Below are positions 34,508 through 43,171 of a stretch of DNA of 64,000 nt, piece by piece; within the stretch, counting starts at the first letter, position 1; each line of letters starts with the position of its first letter. The notes under the pieces were generated by a model, which had not been told where the DNA came from, searched no databases, and saw only the letters and a list, made by a program, of their open reading frames with translations. Origin of the DNA: UBA7236 sp035439505 (GTDB lineage: Bacteria > Bacteroidota > Bacteroidia > Chitinophagales > BACL12); assembly GCA_035439505.1 (NCBI GenBank), contig DAORKJ010000008.1, positions 9,005-73,004 on the forward strand, given 5' to 3'. A program made the translations under genes and the position numbers.

Positions 34508-35518
34508 TCAGTTTTGTTTGAGTTTGCCAATTTTTCCGTTGTTACCTGCTAATAAAACAGTATTTGTAGATGGAGAAATGGCGATTACATTAAAACCTTC
34601 CAAACTAATATTCATCCAACTCAAGTTTTTTGAGATATCAACTCCTGTTGTTCCGCAGACTATTAGCAAATAAGGATTAATAAATTTAATACAAGAACGG
34701 TAACCATTTGGATTAGTACTAAGCGGTGATTTCCACGCGCTGTCGCTTTTCACTAACATGGTAAAGTTTCCGGTATAATCGTTTGGAGAAACATAATCTC
34801 CGCCCACTGCAGCGCCTATAGTTGCATCTATAAAATCAATAGAAAAAATGCCTTTGGAGGGCGCACCGGATTGTAAAGGAACAGCTGTTTTTTGCCAAGA
34901 TTTTCCGTCGTTTTCAGAATAATAAAGCAGTGTTTTATTTCCTCCGGTGCCAAAAAAGATATGTCCTTTTTTTAGATATTGAATTGTTGAACCACTTGCT
35001 GCAAATGCTGCTATACTGTCTTCTGCTGAACATTGTTCATTGATATGCCAGCTATCACCTTTATTTGTAGTTTGTAATACAAGAAACTTCCCATTAATCG
35101 GATCCCCAACACAAATGCCTTTTTTGCCAACAAAATCCATCGCATCTAAAAATGCTTCAGGTCGATTATCCTCATACACTTTTTTCCAGGTATTTCCTTT
35201 ATCAGTTGACTTCAAAATACAAGCTGGCTGCACACTGCTCATTACGAGAATAGTTTTTTCGTTTATTATTTCTATATCGCGAAATTCAGCGCTGTCGTAA
35301 CCGGGAATCTGTTTAAACTGCCATGATTTACCACCATCCGTAGAATGCCCAACATATCCATTGCTTCCACTTGCCCAAAAAACTGAATCGTTGAGTGCCG
35401 CTAATCCACGAATACTTGTGGGTGTATTTGTTGGTATAATTTCAATTTGATATTGCTGACAATTGGCAATAAAGGCCATTAATAAAAAAACAATTGTGGA
35501 GCAGTAAATTTTCATCAT
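34508..35518 (-). CDS. Exported YCF48/BNR-repeat beta-propeller protein
   Basis: The protein has 336 residues with a signal peptide (MMKIYCSTIVFLLMAFIANC; the Cys may be a lipidation site). Repeats with 'STDGGKSWQFKQIPG', 'STDKGNTWKKVYED', 'TTNKGDSWHINEQ' and 'SENDGKSWQKTAVP' are Asp-box/BNR motifs of the YCF48-like propeller type. In plants and cyanobacteria such proteins aid photosystem assembly, but in Bacteroidota they are mostly uncharacterised surface proteins. The start overlaps the stop of the upstream lipoprotein by four bases (ATGA), so the two form an operon. Confidence 0.8.
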   Translation of the reverse strand: MMKIYCSTIVFLLMAFIANCQQYQIEIIPTNTPTSIRGLAALNDSVFWASGSNGYVGHSTDGGKSWQFKQIPGYDSAEFRDIEIINEKTILVMSSVQPACILKSTDKGNTWKKVYEDNRPEAFLDAMDFVGKKGICVGDPINGKFLVLQTTNKGDSWHINEQCSAEDSIAAFAASGSTIQYLKKGHIFFGTGGNKTLLYYSENDGKSWQKTAVPLQSGAPSKGIFSIDFIDATIGAAVGGDYVSPNDYTGNFTMLVKSDSAWKSPLSTNPNGYRSCIKFINPYLLIVCGTTGVDISKNLSWMNISLEGFNVIAISPSTNTVLLAGNNGKIGKLKQN

Positions 35519-36267
35519 TTTTTCTGATAGTTGGAAGGAATTACAAATATGTCCTGAGGAAACGAATTTTCTTTCAGGCTTATTACTTCCATAGTTCGGA
35601 TATTGGTTTTACTTCTTACTTCAAATTTTAAGATGGCACCATCTTCATATCCTAAATATAAAGGTGCAGGAACAGCAACGCGATTAATTTCTGTTTGAAT
35701 ATCAAATCTGCTTGAGGGGAATTTAATATCACGGGCAACCCAAATGTATGCGGTATCAGCTTGTGGAATAAAACCTGAGCGCGTTATTCTGAATTTATCG
35801 CAGGTATGCCCTGCAATTACAGCACTGTCGTTAGTTGCAACAACAGTTGGTGCGTAGTGGTCAGGCATGGTATTTTTTAATGTGCTGCTTGGGTCTGCAA
35901 AGTCAGAATATTCGCCGAGATGAGCTATTTTTTTAATGGAATCTAGTTGCCAAACTTCTTTAGCATCTTTAAAAATTATCACGTTACCATGCGAAAGTCC
36001 ACCAGTTTCAATTAATCTAAAATTATTGGAATCTACATAAATATGAACAATTGAAGGACTGAGCGTTTTAAAGGCAATAGCAACATTAGAATCAGCTGTT
36101 TCAATTGTTGAGTGATAAATAATTTCTCCAAAAAAAGTATTGCGATTATAAGTTAACTGCTTAGTTGTTTGATTTTGATTGTCGGTGGATTTATTACTGC
36201 AACTCATTGCCATTACAAACAATGGTGCAATAGATAGTAACCGAATAATAGATGTAAAATGTTTCAT
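35515..36267 (-). CDS. Lipoprotein, DUF4412-like
   Basis: The protein has 250 residues from the ATG at 36267; this start gives a lipoprotein signal (MKHFTSIIRLLSIAPLFVMAMSC, lipobox MAMSC). The mature part is beta-rich with 'FFGEIIYHSTIETADSN', 'NVIIFKDAKEVWQLD' and 'VIAGHTCDKFRITRSG', a pattern seen in DUF4412/LolA-like lipid-binding sandwiches. The family assignment is tentative. A perfect -7 box lies six bases before the start codon. It is coupled with the downstream propeller gene. Confidence 0.65.
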   Translation of the reverse strand: MKHFTSIIRLLSIAPLFVMAMSCSNKSTDNQNQTTKQLTYNRNTFFGEIIYHSTIETADSNVAIAFKTLSPSIVHIYVDSNNFRLIETGGLSHGNVIIFKDAKEVWQLDSIKKIAHLGEYSDFADPSSTLKNTMPDHYAPTVVATNDSAVIAGHTCDKFRITRSGFIPQADTAYIWVARDIKFPSSRFDIQTEINRVAVPAPLYLGYEDGAILKFEVRSKTNIRTMEVISLKENSFPQDIFVIPSNYQKK

Positions 36268-36273
36268 TACCTG

Positions 36274-36281
36274 CAAAGATA
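36274..36281 (-). promoter_or_regulatory. Putative -7 box six bases before the lipoprotein start
   Basis: On the minus strand TATCTTTG, a perfect TAnnTTTG box, is followed by CAGGTA and the ATG. A TTG at 36304-36306 could be a -33 element, but its 22-base spacer is long. Confidence 0.45.
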
Positions 36282-36298
36282 AGGAAGGAGAGGGTAAG

Positions 36299-36841
36299 TT
36301 ATTCAACCGGAGCAAACGATTTAGAGGCATTGATCAAGTCTGTCCCAACTGTATTGCGGTAGCTATACAATGTCCAGCCAATAAGTTGATAAAAATATAA
36401 TGAAGTTTTTAATGTAGTAACGGTATAAAATACTTTGTGATCACCGAATTTGCCATCAATTGTGCTGGAAAGTGCCGGCACAAGATTTAAAGTGTCTGCA
36501 ACAGCTTCATCAATATCACTTTTTGTTAATTGTGTGCTAATACCATTACAGGCGAACTTATGATAATTTTCAAGGGTGATAGTTATACTGTCATCTTCGG
36601 TATCGGGAATTTCTTCTCTGATGATGATATAAAATGAGTTATTCAGGCTATCGGAATAAGCAACAGCAGCTTTTGGTTGTAATTTTTTATCTAAGTGCAG
36701 ATATTTGGGGATATAAATCTCAAACGCTCCCTTCTTAATTACCTTATTGAAGTTACTATAATCAATTTCAAACGTATCTTTTTTGCATTGAGTTAAACCC
36801 ATTACAATCGCCAAAATCAGATATGCAACTTTTTTTACCAG
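36299..36841 (-). CDS. Hypothetical lipoprotein, apparent non-ATG start
   Basis: The protein has 180 residues if read from CTG at 36841. That reading gives a textbook signal, 'LVKKVAYLILAIVMGLTQC', ending in a lipobox-like LTQC. The alternatives, TTG at 36814 or ATG at 36802, cut off the basic head and most of the hydrophobic core. An in-frame TAA stands two codons before the CTG. The reading overlaps the last bases of the upstream gene. The mature part has 'FEIYIPKYLHL', 'SFYIIIREEIPD' and 'YFYQLIGWTLYSYR', resembling PsbP/DUF-type single-domain lipoproteins. The function is unknown; a base error at the start is possible. Confidence 0.6.
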   Translation of the reverse strand: MVKKVAYLILAIVMGLTQCKKDTFEIDYSNFNKVIKKGAFEIYIPKYLHLDKKLQPKAAVAYSDSLNNSFYIIIREEIPDTEDDSITITLENYHKFACNGISTQLTKSDIDEAVADTLNLVPALSSTIDGKFGDHKVFYTVTTLKTSLYFYQLIGWTLYSYRNTVGTDLINASKSFAPVE

Positions 36842-37698
36842 GCTTTACCTTTTTTGAGTTGGTATTTTAAAATACTTTGTTTGTCCTCCGTAGAATAGTA
36901 TAAAAATAATGTTTTTTTGTCCGGCATAAAACTCAATCCGGCAATAAAGTAAACGTCTTTGAATTCATTGGTAAATACTTCAGGAAACGAAAATGGTTCA
37001 TTAATCGATTTACGGGAAGCACGATAAATTACATTATTGGCAACAATAAACATATTTAATTCATCATCCGTAAACCAGGCGCTAACTATTTCCAGATTTA
37101 CCTGACCTTGAAACGTTACAGGTACAGGTTTAGAAAATGGTTCATCCCAACTTTTTCTTTCCGCATATAACATCTTAAAATTCCTATTGTAATAAATGCG
37201 CAAACCATCAGCTGATATCCATGGGTAAGCATCACTTTCCAGTGAATCGTTTAGTTCTTTTAACATTCTATGTTTGCCATATGTGCCGTCCGGTTGTTTG
37301 TAGGAAATGGCTAGTTCGTTGTCATTCCATCCGGCATATAAGTTGGAAACATACACCAACACTTCTTCGTTTGCCGAAGCTGAACATTGAAAATAACGCA
37401 CTGAATCAGGTGCATTTGGGAGCTGAAAACCTTTTATGGCTGAAGCTGGATTAGTTGCGGAAACGTCGATGGAATAGATATCTGAAACCAGATTAACATA
37501 TTCATCCAATTCTCCATCCATTAACCCTAAAATAAAATGGCTACCATTTTTCGTTAATTGTCCGGGGCCTATTTCATAGGTTAGCGGGATTTTTAGGGAG
37601 TCTTGGTAGACAAAAAGCCCGTTACCAGTGGTTGGCGACTGTGAAAATGCGGTTGCAGAGTACAAAAAGCAGAGAAATAGCGGTAGTTTTACGTTCAT
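36835..37698 (-). CDS. Exported PD40/WD40-like propeller protein
   Basis: The protein has 287 residues from the ATG at 37698 (a TTG two codons earlier is in frame). The signal peptide is MNVKLPLFLCFLYSATAFSQ. Repeats such as 'LESDAYPWISADGLRIYY', 'VSAWFTDDELNMFIV' and 'AGLSFMPDKKTLFLYYST' are PD40/TolB-type propeller blades. It probably works in the periplasm or on the surface as a binding scaffold. The next gene overlaps its end and appears to be translated with it. Confidence 0.7.
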   Translation of the reverse strand: MNVKLPLFLCFLYSATAFSQSPTTGNGLFVYQDSLKIPLTYEIGPGQLTKNGSHFILGLMDGELDEYVNLVSDIYSIDVSATNPASAIKGFQLPNAPDSVRYFQCSASANEEVLVYVSNLYAGWNDNELAISYKQPDGTYGKHRMLKELNDSLESDAYPWISADGLRIYYNRNFKMLYAERKSWDEPFSKPVPVTFQGQVNLEIVSAWFTDDELNMFIVANNVIYRASRKSINEPFSFPEVFTNEFKDVYFIAGLSFMPDKKTLFLYYSTEDKQSILKYQLKKGKAW

Positions 37699-37733
37699 AT
37701 TCAATTATTATACAAAAATATAAATTTATCGAT

Positions 37734-38366
37734 ATGCAGGATAATACCTACAAAATGGTTGTAGCAAGGTTAGCTGATGAGGACATATTGGAGGCATTAA
37801 GAAATCATGAAAAGTATGTCGATGGTATGTTATTGGCATTAATTGATGAGTTTGAAAAGCGTAAATTACAGTTAATAGGGGTTGACAAGTTACGTGCCAT
37901 GGTAACAAAGCGCCTGGACGATGAAAGAATTGCCGCCGAAGCCGAAGCTATTGTTATAGAACCGGAATTGCCTTTACCAACGCTTTTTTCTCAAACAACG
38001 ATTTTAGCTTTCACTATATTTTTCTCGCCATTATTTGGTGGTGCTTTGCTGGCTATGAATGTAGCCGCGGTGAAAAAAGCCGGTGTATGGCAGGTTTTAT
38101 CTTTATCATTAGCGCTAACTGTACTGGTAGGAGTGTTAAATATGTATTTAATACCTCCAGGCAGCATTTTTGGATTATTGATATTAGCTGCCATAGCTTT
38201 ATTTATGTCTGAACTTTTATGGAACCGATTTATCGGTAAAAAAGTAAGTTATAAAAACAGAAGTTTTACAGTGCCATTAATTATTGCATTGGCAATTTCC
38301 ATTCCATTAATTTATTACTTCTATCAACATCCGGAATTACTTGAATTAACAACCAATACAAAATGA
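37734..38366 (+). CDS. Multi-pass membrane protein, unknown
   Basis: The protein has 210 residues from the ATG at 37734, preferred to an earlier start at 37632 that would overlap the divergent gene. Residues 1-75 are soluble, helical and charged ('ADEDILEALRNHEKYVDGMLLALIDEFEKRKL'). Four membrane helices follow (~88-205), the first as 'TILAFTIFFSPLFGGALLAMN'. I do not recognise a family. Its stop overlaps the next start by four bases (ATGA), so the two genes are coupled. Confidence 0.7.
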   Translation: MQDNTYKMVVARLADEDILEALRNHEKYVDGMLLALIDEFEKRKLQLIGVDKLRAMVTKRLDDERIAAEAEAIVIEPELPLPTLFSQTTILAFTIFFSPLFGGALLAMNVAAVKKAGVWQVLSLSLALTVLVGVLNMYLIPPGSIFGLLILAAIALFMSELLWNRFIGKKVSYKNRSFTVPLIIALAISIPLIYYFYQHPELLELTTNTK

Positions 38367-38977
38367 AAATTAAGATAACAGGATTAGTTTTAGGCTTATT
38401 AATAATGGTGAATACACTAAAAGCTGATTCACCACTAACTTCCACATATTTTGCTGCCAGTTATTACGATTATTCCATTGTATCTCAAGCAGAAGTTAAC
38501 CGTGGGTTAAATGATGAAATTGCAGCATACTTATTAAACGAAGATAATCCTATTGATGTTAAAGCAGCAATTATTAATGGCATAGGTTGGAACTACGACG
38601 GCACTAATCACAGTGAATTATTTAAAGAATATTTAGCGAAGTCGAAAGGTATAACCACAGCTCAATTGAACTTAGATGATTTAACTGCGCATCAATTATT
38701 TTGTTTAGGGTATCTGATGGGTATGGATAATTATTTTGTTGTAGATGAAGCTATCAATGTTTTGGAAAAGGCTGCTGCAAAAAATAAAACAAGTTTCACC
38801 ATTCATCTTGTATTAAATATTACCAAAGCCCAAAAAGCAATGGATACAGACTTTTGTAAAGTCTGGAAATTAACTGCAGAAACATTAAATAACAAATCGC
38901 TAAAACGCGACATGAAAACAGCTGCTATTCAATCTGTTGTAGATTACATGTTGTTATACAAAGGCGACTGTATTTAA
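38363..38977 (+). CDS. Exported hypothetical protein
   Basis: The protein has 204 residues with a signal peptide (MKIKITGLVLGLLIMVNTLKA). The mature part is helical ('VSQAEVNRGLNDEIAAYLLNED', 'DEAINVLEKAAAKNKTSFTIHLVLNITKAQKAM') and has two cysteines near the end. No known domain is recognised. It is translationally coupled to the upstream membrane protein, so the pair may work together across the inner membrane. Confidence 0.65.
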   Translation: MKIKITGLVLGLLIMVNTLKADSPLTSTYFAASYYDYSIVSQAEVNRGLNDEIAAYLLNEDNPIDVKAAIINGIGWNYDGTNHSELFKEYLAKSKGITTAQLNLDDLTAHQLFCLGYLMGMDNYFVVDEAINVLEKAAAKNKTSFTIHLVLNITKAQKAMDTDFCKVWKLTAETLNNKSLKRDMKTAAIQSVVDYMLLYKGDCI

Positions 38978-38983
38978 ATCGTA

Positions 38984-41278
38984 TTAATTATTGCTATTTA
39001 AAAACCAATTGCTGATTGTTTTTTCAGCCAACTTGCCACATGGTGTAAAGTCCTTATTGTATTCGGTGCTGAAATCCATATAACTTGGCCATTTCCATAA
39101 GTAAACACCATCTATCCACGGTTCATCTGCCATTGCTTTAATCATTACTTCGTAACAACGTTGCTGACTGCGTTCATTGTAATCCTGTTCATCTGCATCT
39201 TTATGTGGTTGTATCCATGGTGCGGCAATACTTTTAAATCCTATTTCAGTAAATACAACAGGCAATTGATATTTTTTACTAACGGTTTCAATTACATCGA
39301 GGTTTTTTTCAAATGCAGTTAATAATTCTTCATCTGTAGGATTCAGTTTAGTGCTCAAAGGGTAATAACAATTTACTGCAATAAAATCCAGTTTATCCCA
39401 AAACGAAACGGTTTCAAATTCTTTCCCCCAGTTGGCTGCATAGGTGATTTTACCGGTATATATTTTCCTCACCTTGTCAAAAAGTTCATCCCATTTGTTA
39501 TGTTCCGAAAGTGATGCGTTTTGAAATTCAACACCGATACAAAACATTTCAAAGCGATACATTTCGGCCATTAAGGCATAATGCATAATCCATTGTTCAT
39601 AATATTCGAAAAATAAATCCCAGTCCTTTTGGTTAGTCATCGTGATATCACCTGTCCATCCCAACCAAGACCATAATTGTGGTTTTAACAATACTGACAT
39701 ACCATTTTGGTGTGCCGAATAAGCAGCATGTAATATACTTGCATCATTTTCTCCTCCTGCACCTGTAGTATAGGATATTGGAAAAGGTTTATTCATAGAA
39801 CGGAATCCACTGTAGGGAATAATTGTTAATGAATTTACACCCAACTCTTTCAATTTGTCAATTGATTGGTCGGAAGTAGATCCCATGTAACCATTATAAA
39901 TTTGATACCCTTCATGTGCATAGTTAAAGCCTTTATAAAATGATTGTTTTGGTGTATCCTTTAATATTGAATTCAATTGATTATTGTTTGCAGCATTTAT
40001 TACAAACGCATACCATTCTTTTTGTAATGCAATTAATTCGGGACTGTTTTGTTGCCATTTTAAATAATTGGCTAAAAACTGTTGAGCGCCATATTTATCA
40101 ATCAGAAAATCGACAAGACTTGCAGATGCAATATGCATCAGGTAATCTGATTCGCCCTCAAATGCATCGTTAGAAATTAGTGCAGCTAAGGTGGGTAAAG
40201 CATCTGCTTTAGCCAGGTTACCTGCTAAATAAGCGTAAGAAGTGCCTTGCCATTGTTGAGTAAATTTAACCGCTAATCCTTCTTCTAAAGCATATATGGC
40301 AGGTTGTCCCAACAAGTTGCGGACAACAAGCATGGCAAATGTTTCATCATATTTTCTGGTAAACTCGTTGGACATCACTCCGTGAATTGCATACTCCTCA
40401 AAGTCAATCATACTTTGATCTGCATTGCCCATCATAAGCGCTTTTAATTCCGATGATTTATACAAATGATATTTAATACCGTGTTGTAGTTTTTTACCGG
40501 TAAACTGCTCCAGAGCGGCTAAATTTTGTTGATTGTGTTTATCTAAATCATCCGTTAACACTTTAACATCCTCAACACTGTGATTATAATAATTAATTAA
40601 CGCAGTTTCTTTTACTATTTCGCCTTTAAAATCAAAATCCCAATGTAATTTTTTATCGATAGTCCATAATGAAGCTGAATCTTCTGAAAAATTGCCCAAT
40701 ACACTGCGCTGTCCATTAGTATAAATCTGATAACCCCAATTATCCCAATAAAAATAACCCCAAGATTCTTTAAATTGTTCTTGTAAAAATTTTACTAATT
40801 CGTCTTCATTATTGCCTGAAATAACTGTTAATGGAAATTTAGGGTTGTATAAATTGGGATAAAAATTAATTCGGTAGATAGCATCTCTGGTAGTATATTT
40901 TTTACCATCAAACTCAAAACCATTTTCAAAAAATCGGATAGGTAAATGGTCGTTAATTCGGTTCAGAACCAAATTGCTTCTGGTGCCAATTACATAAATA
41001 GGATGTTGTGAAATCTGCTGTTCAGTAACTTCATCATCGCGAACCGGAATTATGGCAAACATATCATCACGCATTTTGGCTGCGGCAATACCATTAATAA
41101 CAATATCTGCAATGGCATAGTCTTCCTTCGCATAAATGATAAAAGCTGTATCCGCCTGCCGGAATTGCTCCATGAGTGTTTGTTTGTTCGGCCATGTATT
41201 AGGAATATTTGCTTGTTCAACGCTAGATGCTCCGCAAGACAGCAATAGGAACGACATGTAGATATACCAATAACGCAT
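38984..41278 (-). CDS. Lipoprotein: degenerate gluzincin-like domain fused to GH113-like barrel
   Basis: The protein has 764 residues with lipobox 'LLLSC' (Cys15). The C-terminal part (~445-764) is a TIM barrel with 'FNYAHEGYQIYNGYMGS', 'FCIGVEFQNAS' (E584, likely acid/base) and 'PVVFTEIGFKS' (E678, likely nucleophile), the pattern of GH113 beta-mannanase-like enzymes. The front part has a peptidase MA-like block: 'RKYDETFAMLVVRN' then 'YALEEGLAVKFTQQW', in which the HExxH zinc motif reads DETFA (residues 311-315) while E333 and 'EGLA' remain. It is thus probably a non-catalytic peptidase fold carrying a mannan-type hydrolase. It is surface or periplasmic by lipidation. Confidence 0.8.
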   Translation of the reverse strand: MRYWYIYMSFLLLSCGASSVEQANIPNTWPNKQTLMEQFRQADTAFIIYAKEDYAIADIVINGIAAAKMRDDMFAIIPVRDDEVTEQQISQHPIYVIGTRSNLVLNRINDHLPIRFFENGFEFDGKKYTTRDAIYRINFYPNLYNPKFPLTVISGNNEDELVKFLQEQFKESWGYFYWDNWGYQIYTNGQRSVLGNFSEDSASLWTIDKKLHWDFDFKGEIVKETALINYYNHSVEDVKVLTDDLDKHNQQNLAALEQFTGKKLQHGIKYHLYKSSELKALMMGNADQSMIDFEEYAIHGVMSNEFTRKYDETFAMLVVRNLLGQPAIYALEEGLAVKFTQQWQGTSYAYLAGNLAKADALPTLAALISNDAFEGESDYLMHIASASLVDFLIDKYGAQQFLANYLKWQQNSPELIALQKEWYAFVINAANNNQLNSILKDTPKQSFYKGFNYAHEGYQIYNGYMGSTSDQSIDKLKELGVNSLTIIPYSGFRSMNKPFPISYTTGAGGENDASILHAAYSAHQNGMSVLLKPQLWSWLGWTGDITMTNQKDWDLFFEYYEQWIMHYALMAEMYRFEMFCIGVEFQNASLSEHNKWDELFDKVRKIYTGKITYAANWGKEFETVSFWDKLDFIAVNCYYPLSTKLNPTDEELLTAFEKNLDVIETVSKKYQLPVVFTEIGFKSIAAPWIQPHKDADEQDYNERSQQRCYEVMIKAMADEPWIDGVYLWKWPSYMDFSTEYNKDFTPCGKLAEKTISNWFLNSNN

Positions 41279-41285
41279 AAGTTTG

Positions 41286-41293
41286 CAAAATTA
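41286..41293 (-). promoter_or_regulatory. Putative -7 box of the GH113-like gene
   Basis: On the minus strand TAATTTTG, a perfect TAnnTTTG box, lies seven bases before the start codon. No clear -33 element is seen. Confidence 0.4.
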
Positions 41294-41353
41294 TCGGAAA
41301 ATTGGGAATTATACTCGTTGCCGGGTGCTATTAAGCAATTTTAACCTGAGATA

Positions 41354-42103
41354 TTATCTGTTTAACCAATTTTTGAAGTCCGGGCTCCGCTCAACACTTA
41401 CAATTGTTTCACGTTCGATAGGAGGGTTTAACTCGATTTTTATCCTGGATTTTGAGTAGTTGGTCATACTCTTAATACTATCGAAACTAATAATAAACTG
41501 TCTGTTTATACGAAAAAATTGTGTTGGATTTAATGTTGGTTCCAATTTATCCAGTGACGAATCAACGATATATTGTTTCCCCGTTTTTTCTACCAAAAAA
41601 TTGAGTTTTTGGTCTGCGAAAAAGTAGGCTACTTCTGTTATACTTACCGATTTTAATTTACTTCCGCTGCTAACTAAAAAGCGCTGTTGATAGTTTTGTG
41701 TTTGCGTAAAATGGTTGAGTAATAAATCAATGTTTTTAGTTGGATTTCCTGTGGATTGCTGGAATTTGTTGATGGCAGCAAACAATTCGTCTTTGTTGAT
41801 GGGTTTTAACAAATAATCAATACTATTTACTTTGAAGGCCTTTATGGCGTATTGATCAAATGCTGTTGTAAAAATTACCGGAGCAGTAACTTCAATTTTA
41901 TTAAAAATACTAAAGCTTATATCATCACCTAAATGGATATCACAAAAGAGTAAATCGGGTTTGTTTTTAGAAAGAAAAGCAACGGCAGAAGTAACATCGT
42001 CTAGTTTTGCCATAACAGTGATATCAGCAGGAAAACTCAAAATTAATTTTTCGAGATAATCTGCTGCAATTTTTTCGTCCTCTATAATGGCAATGTTTAT
42101 CAT
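41354..42103 (-). CDS. LytTR-family response regulator
   Basis: The protein has 249 residues. The receiver domain (1-120) has 'IAIIEDEKIAADYLEKLI' (acidic pocket), phospho-acceptor D55 in 'PDLLFCDIHLGD' and 'SIDYLLKPINKDEL' with the conserved Lys. Residues ~145-249 are a LytTR DNA-binding domain ('FFADQKLNFLVEKTGKQYIVDSSLDKLEPTL' then 'FFRINRQFIISFDSI'). The start overlaps the kinase stop by four bases (ATGA), so this is the cognate regulator of the upstream sensor. Confidence 0.95.
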   Translation of the reverse strand: MINIAIIEDEKIAADYLEKLILSFPADITVMAKLDDVTSAVAFLSKNKPDLLFCDIHLGDDISFSIFNKIEVTAPVIFTTAFDQYAIKAFKVNSIDYLLKPINKDELFAAINKFQQSTGNPTKNIDLLLNHFTQTQNYQQRFLVSSGSKLKSVSITEVAYFFADQKLNFLVEKTGKQYIVDSSLDKLEPTLNPTQFFRINRQFIISFDSIKSMTNYSKSRIKIELNPPIERETIVSVERSPDFKNWLNR

Positions 42104-43170
42104 AATTCTTCGGCGACGGTTTGGCTTACTAATGGGATTTGAGCCACATATTGATTATCAATGAGCCCAAATTTAGGAATACTATCACAAATTAATTGAT
42201 ATCGGCTTATCAGGTTTTGATGTCCAATTTGAGTGGATTGTAATTTTTCAGCTCTTGGTTGGAATATATTACTTACCGTTAATTGATCACCTTTTGCTAT
42301 TATTTGAATAACAAGTGGCTTGGCATTTGAAATCACATTGTGTTTAATGGCATTTTCTACTAATAATTGTAACGTTAATGGCGGGAGATAGTGATTTAAA
42401 CTATCGGCATCAATTTGTGTTTCAACCATCAAATTATCGCCAAACCTAATTTTATTTAAATAAATAAATGATTGAATAAATTGAATTTCATCATACAACG
42501 TAACTACCAGTTGGTCGCGTTTTTCTAAAACATAACGATATACTCTTGCTAATTCCTGGACAAATTCTTTCGCTTTGGTAGTATCATCTTCGATTAATGA
42601 TTGCAGGGCATTAAAACTATTAAATAAAAAGTGCGGACTAATTTGCGTTTTTAAACCTTCTAATTGTGCGCGTAAAAATTCACGTTCCAATTTCTCTTTT
42701 TCAGCTATTGATATTTTTAGTTTCTCCACGTAATGTCTGATTTCTAAAACAAGGCTAACAATACTTACTAAAACGGTGGCAAACATTTGATTTTGAAACA
42801 CACTCATTTTAGCTTCCTGGTCGGTAAGCTTATAAAATAAGTTGTTAAATATTTGCCATTCAAAATAGATAATGATATTGGAAATAATAAGCCCTAATCC
42901 CAACGATAAACTAATTCTTTTAAATGCAGATAATTTTTCTTCATACTTCGTTGTAATTGTTTTAATGATAAAAATATTAGCAAGAAATAAAGAAAATGTT
43001 ACCAATACAGAAAATATACACGAAATAACATAGTCCTTTGCAGTAAGGCAAGGTCTTCCGCCTGTTGAGCCAAAAACTGTTTGAGCAATATATACATATG
43101 TTGGAGGCACCAACGATACGATGAAGGTGCCCCACAACAAAACTTTATAATTAAATTTTTTCTCTTCCAT
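42100..43170 (-). CDS. LytS-type sensor histidine kinase
   Basis: The protein has 356 residues. Four membrane helices fill residues ~8-150. The His-kinase domain shows 'QISPHFLFNSFNALQSLI' (phospho-accepting His) and 'PLTLQLLVENAIKHNVIS' (N box). The usual G-box 'GIGLxN' reads 'QIGHQNLISRYQL', a relaxed form seen in Bacteroidota kinases of this type. The sensed signal is unknown; there is no separate extracytoplasmic sensor domain. It begins one base after the TonB-dependent receptor stop and overlaps its regulator by four bases. Confidence 0.93.
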   Translation of the reverse strand: MEEKKFNYKVLLWGTFIVSLVPPTYVYIAQTVFGSTGGRPCLTAKDYVISCIFSVLVTFSLFLANIFIIKTITTKYEEKLSAFKRISLSLGLGLIISNIIIYFEWQIFNNLFYKLTDQEAKMSVFQNQMFATVLVSIVSLVLEIRHYVEKLKISIAEKEKLEREFLRAQLEGLKTQISPHFLFNSFNALQSLIEDDTTKAKEFVQELARVYRYVLEKRDQLVVTLYDEIQFIQSFIYLNKIRFGDNLMVETQIDADSLNHYLPPLTLQLLVENAIKHNVISNAKPLVIQIIAKGDQLTVSNIFQPRAEKLQSTQIGHQNLISRYQLICDSIPKFGLIDNQYVAQIPLVSQTVAEEL

Positions 43171-43171
43171 T

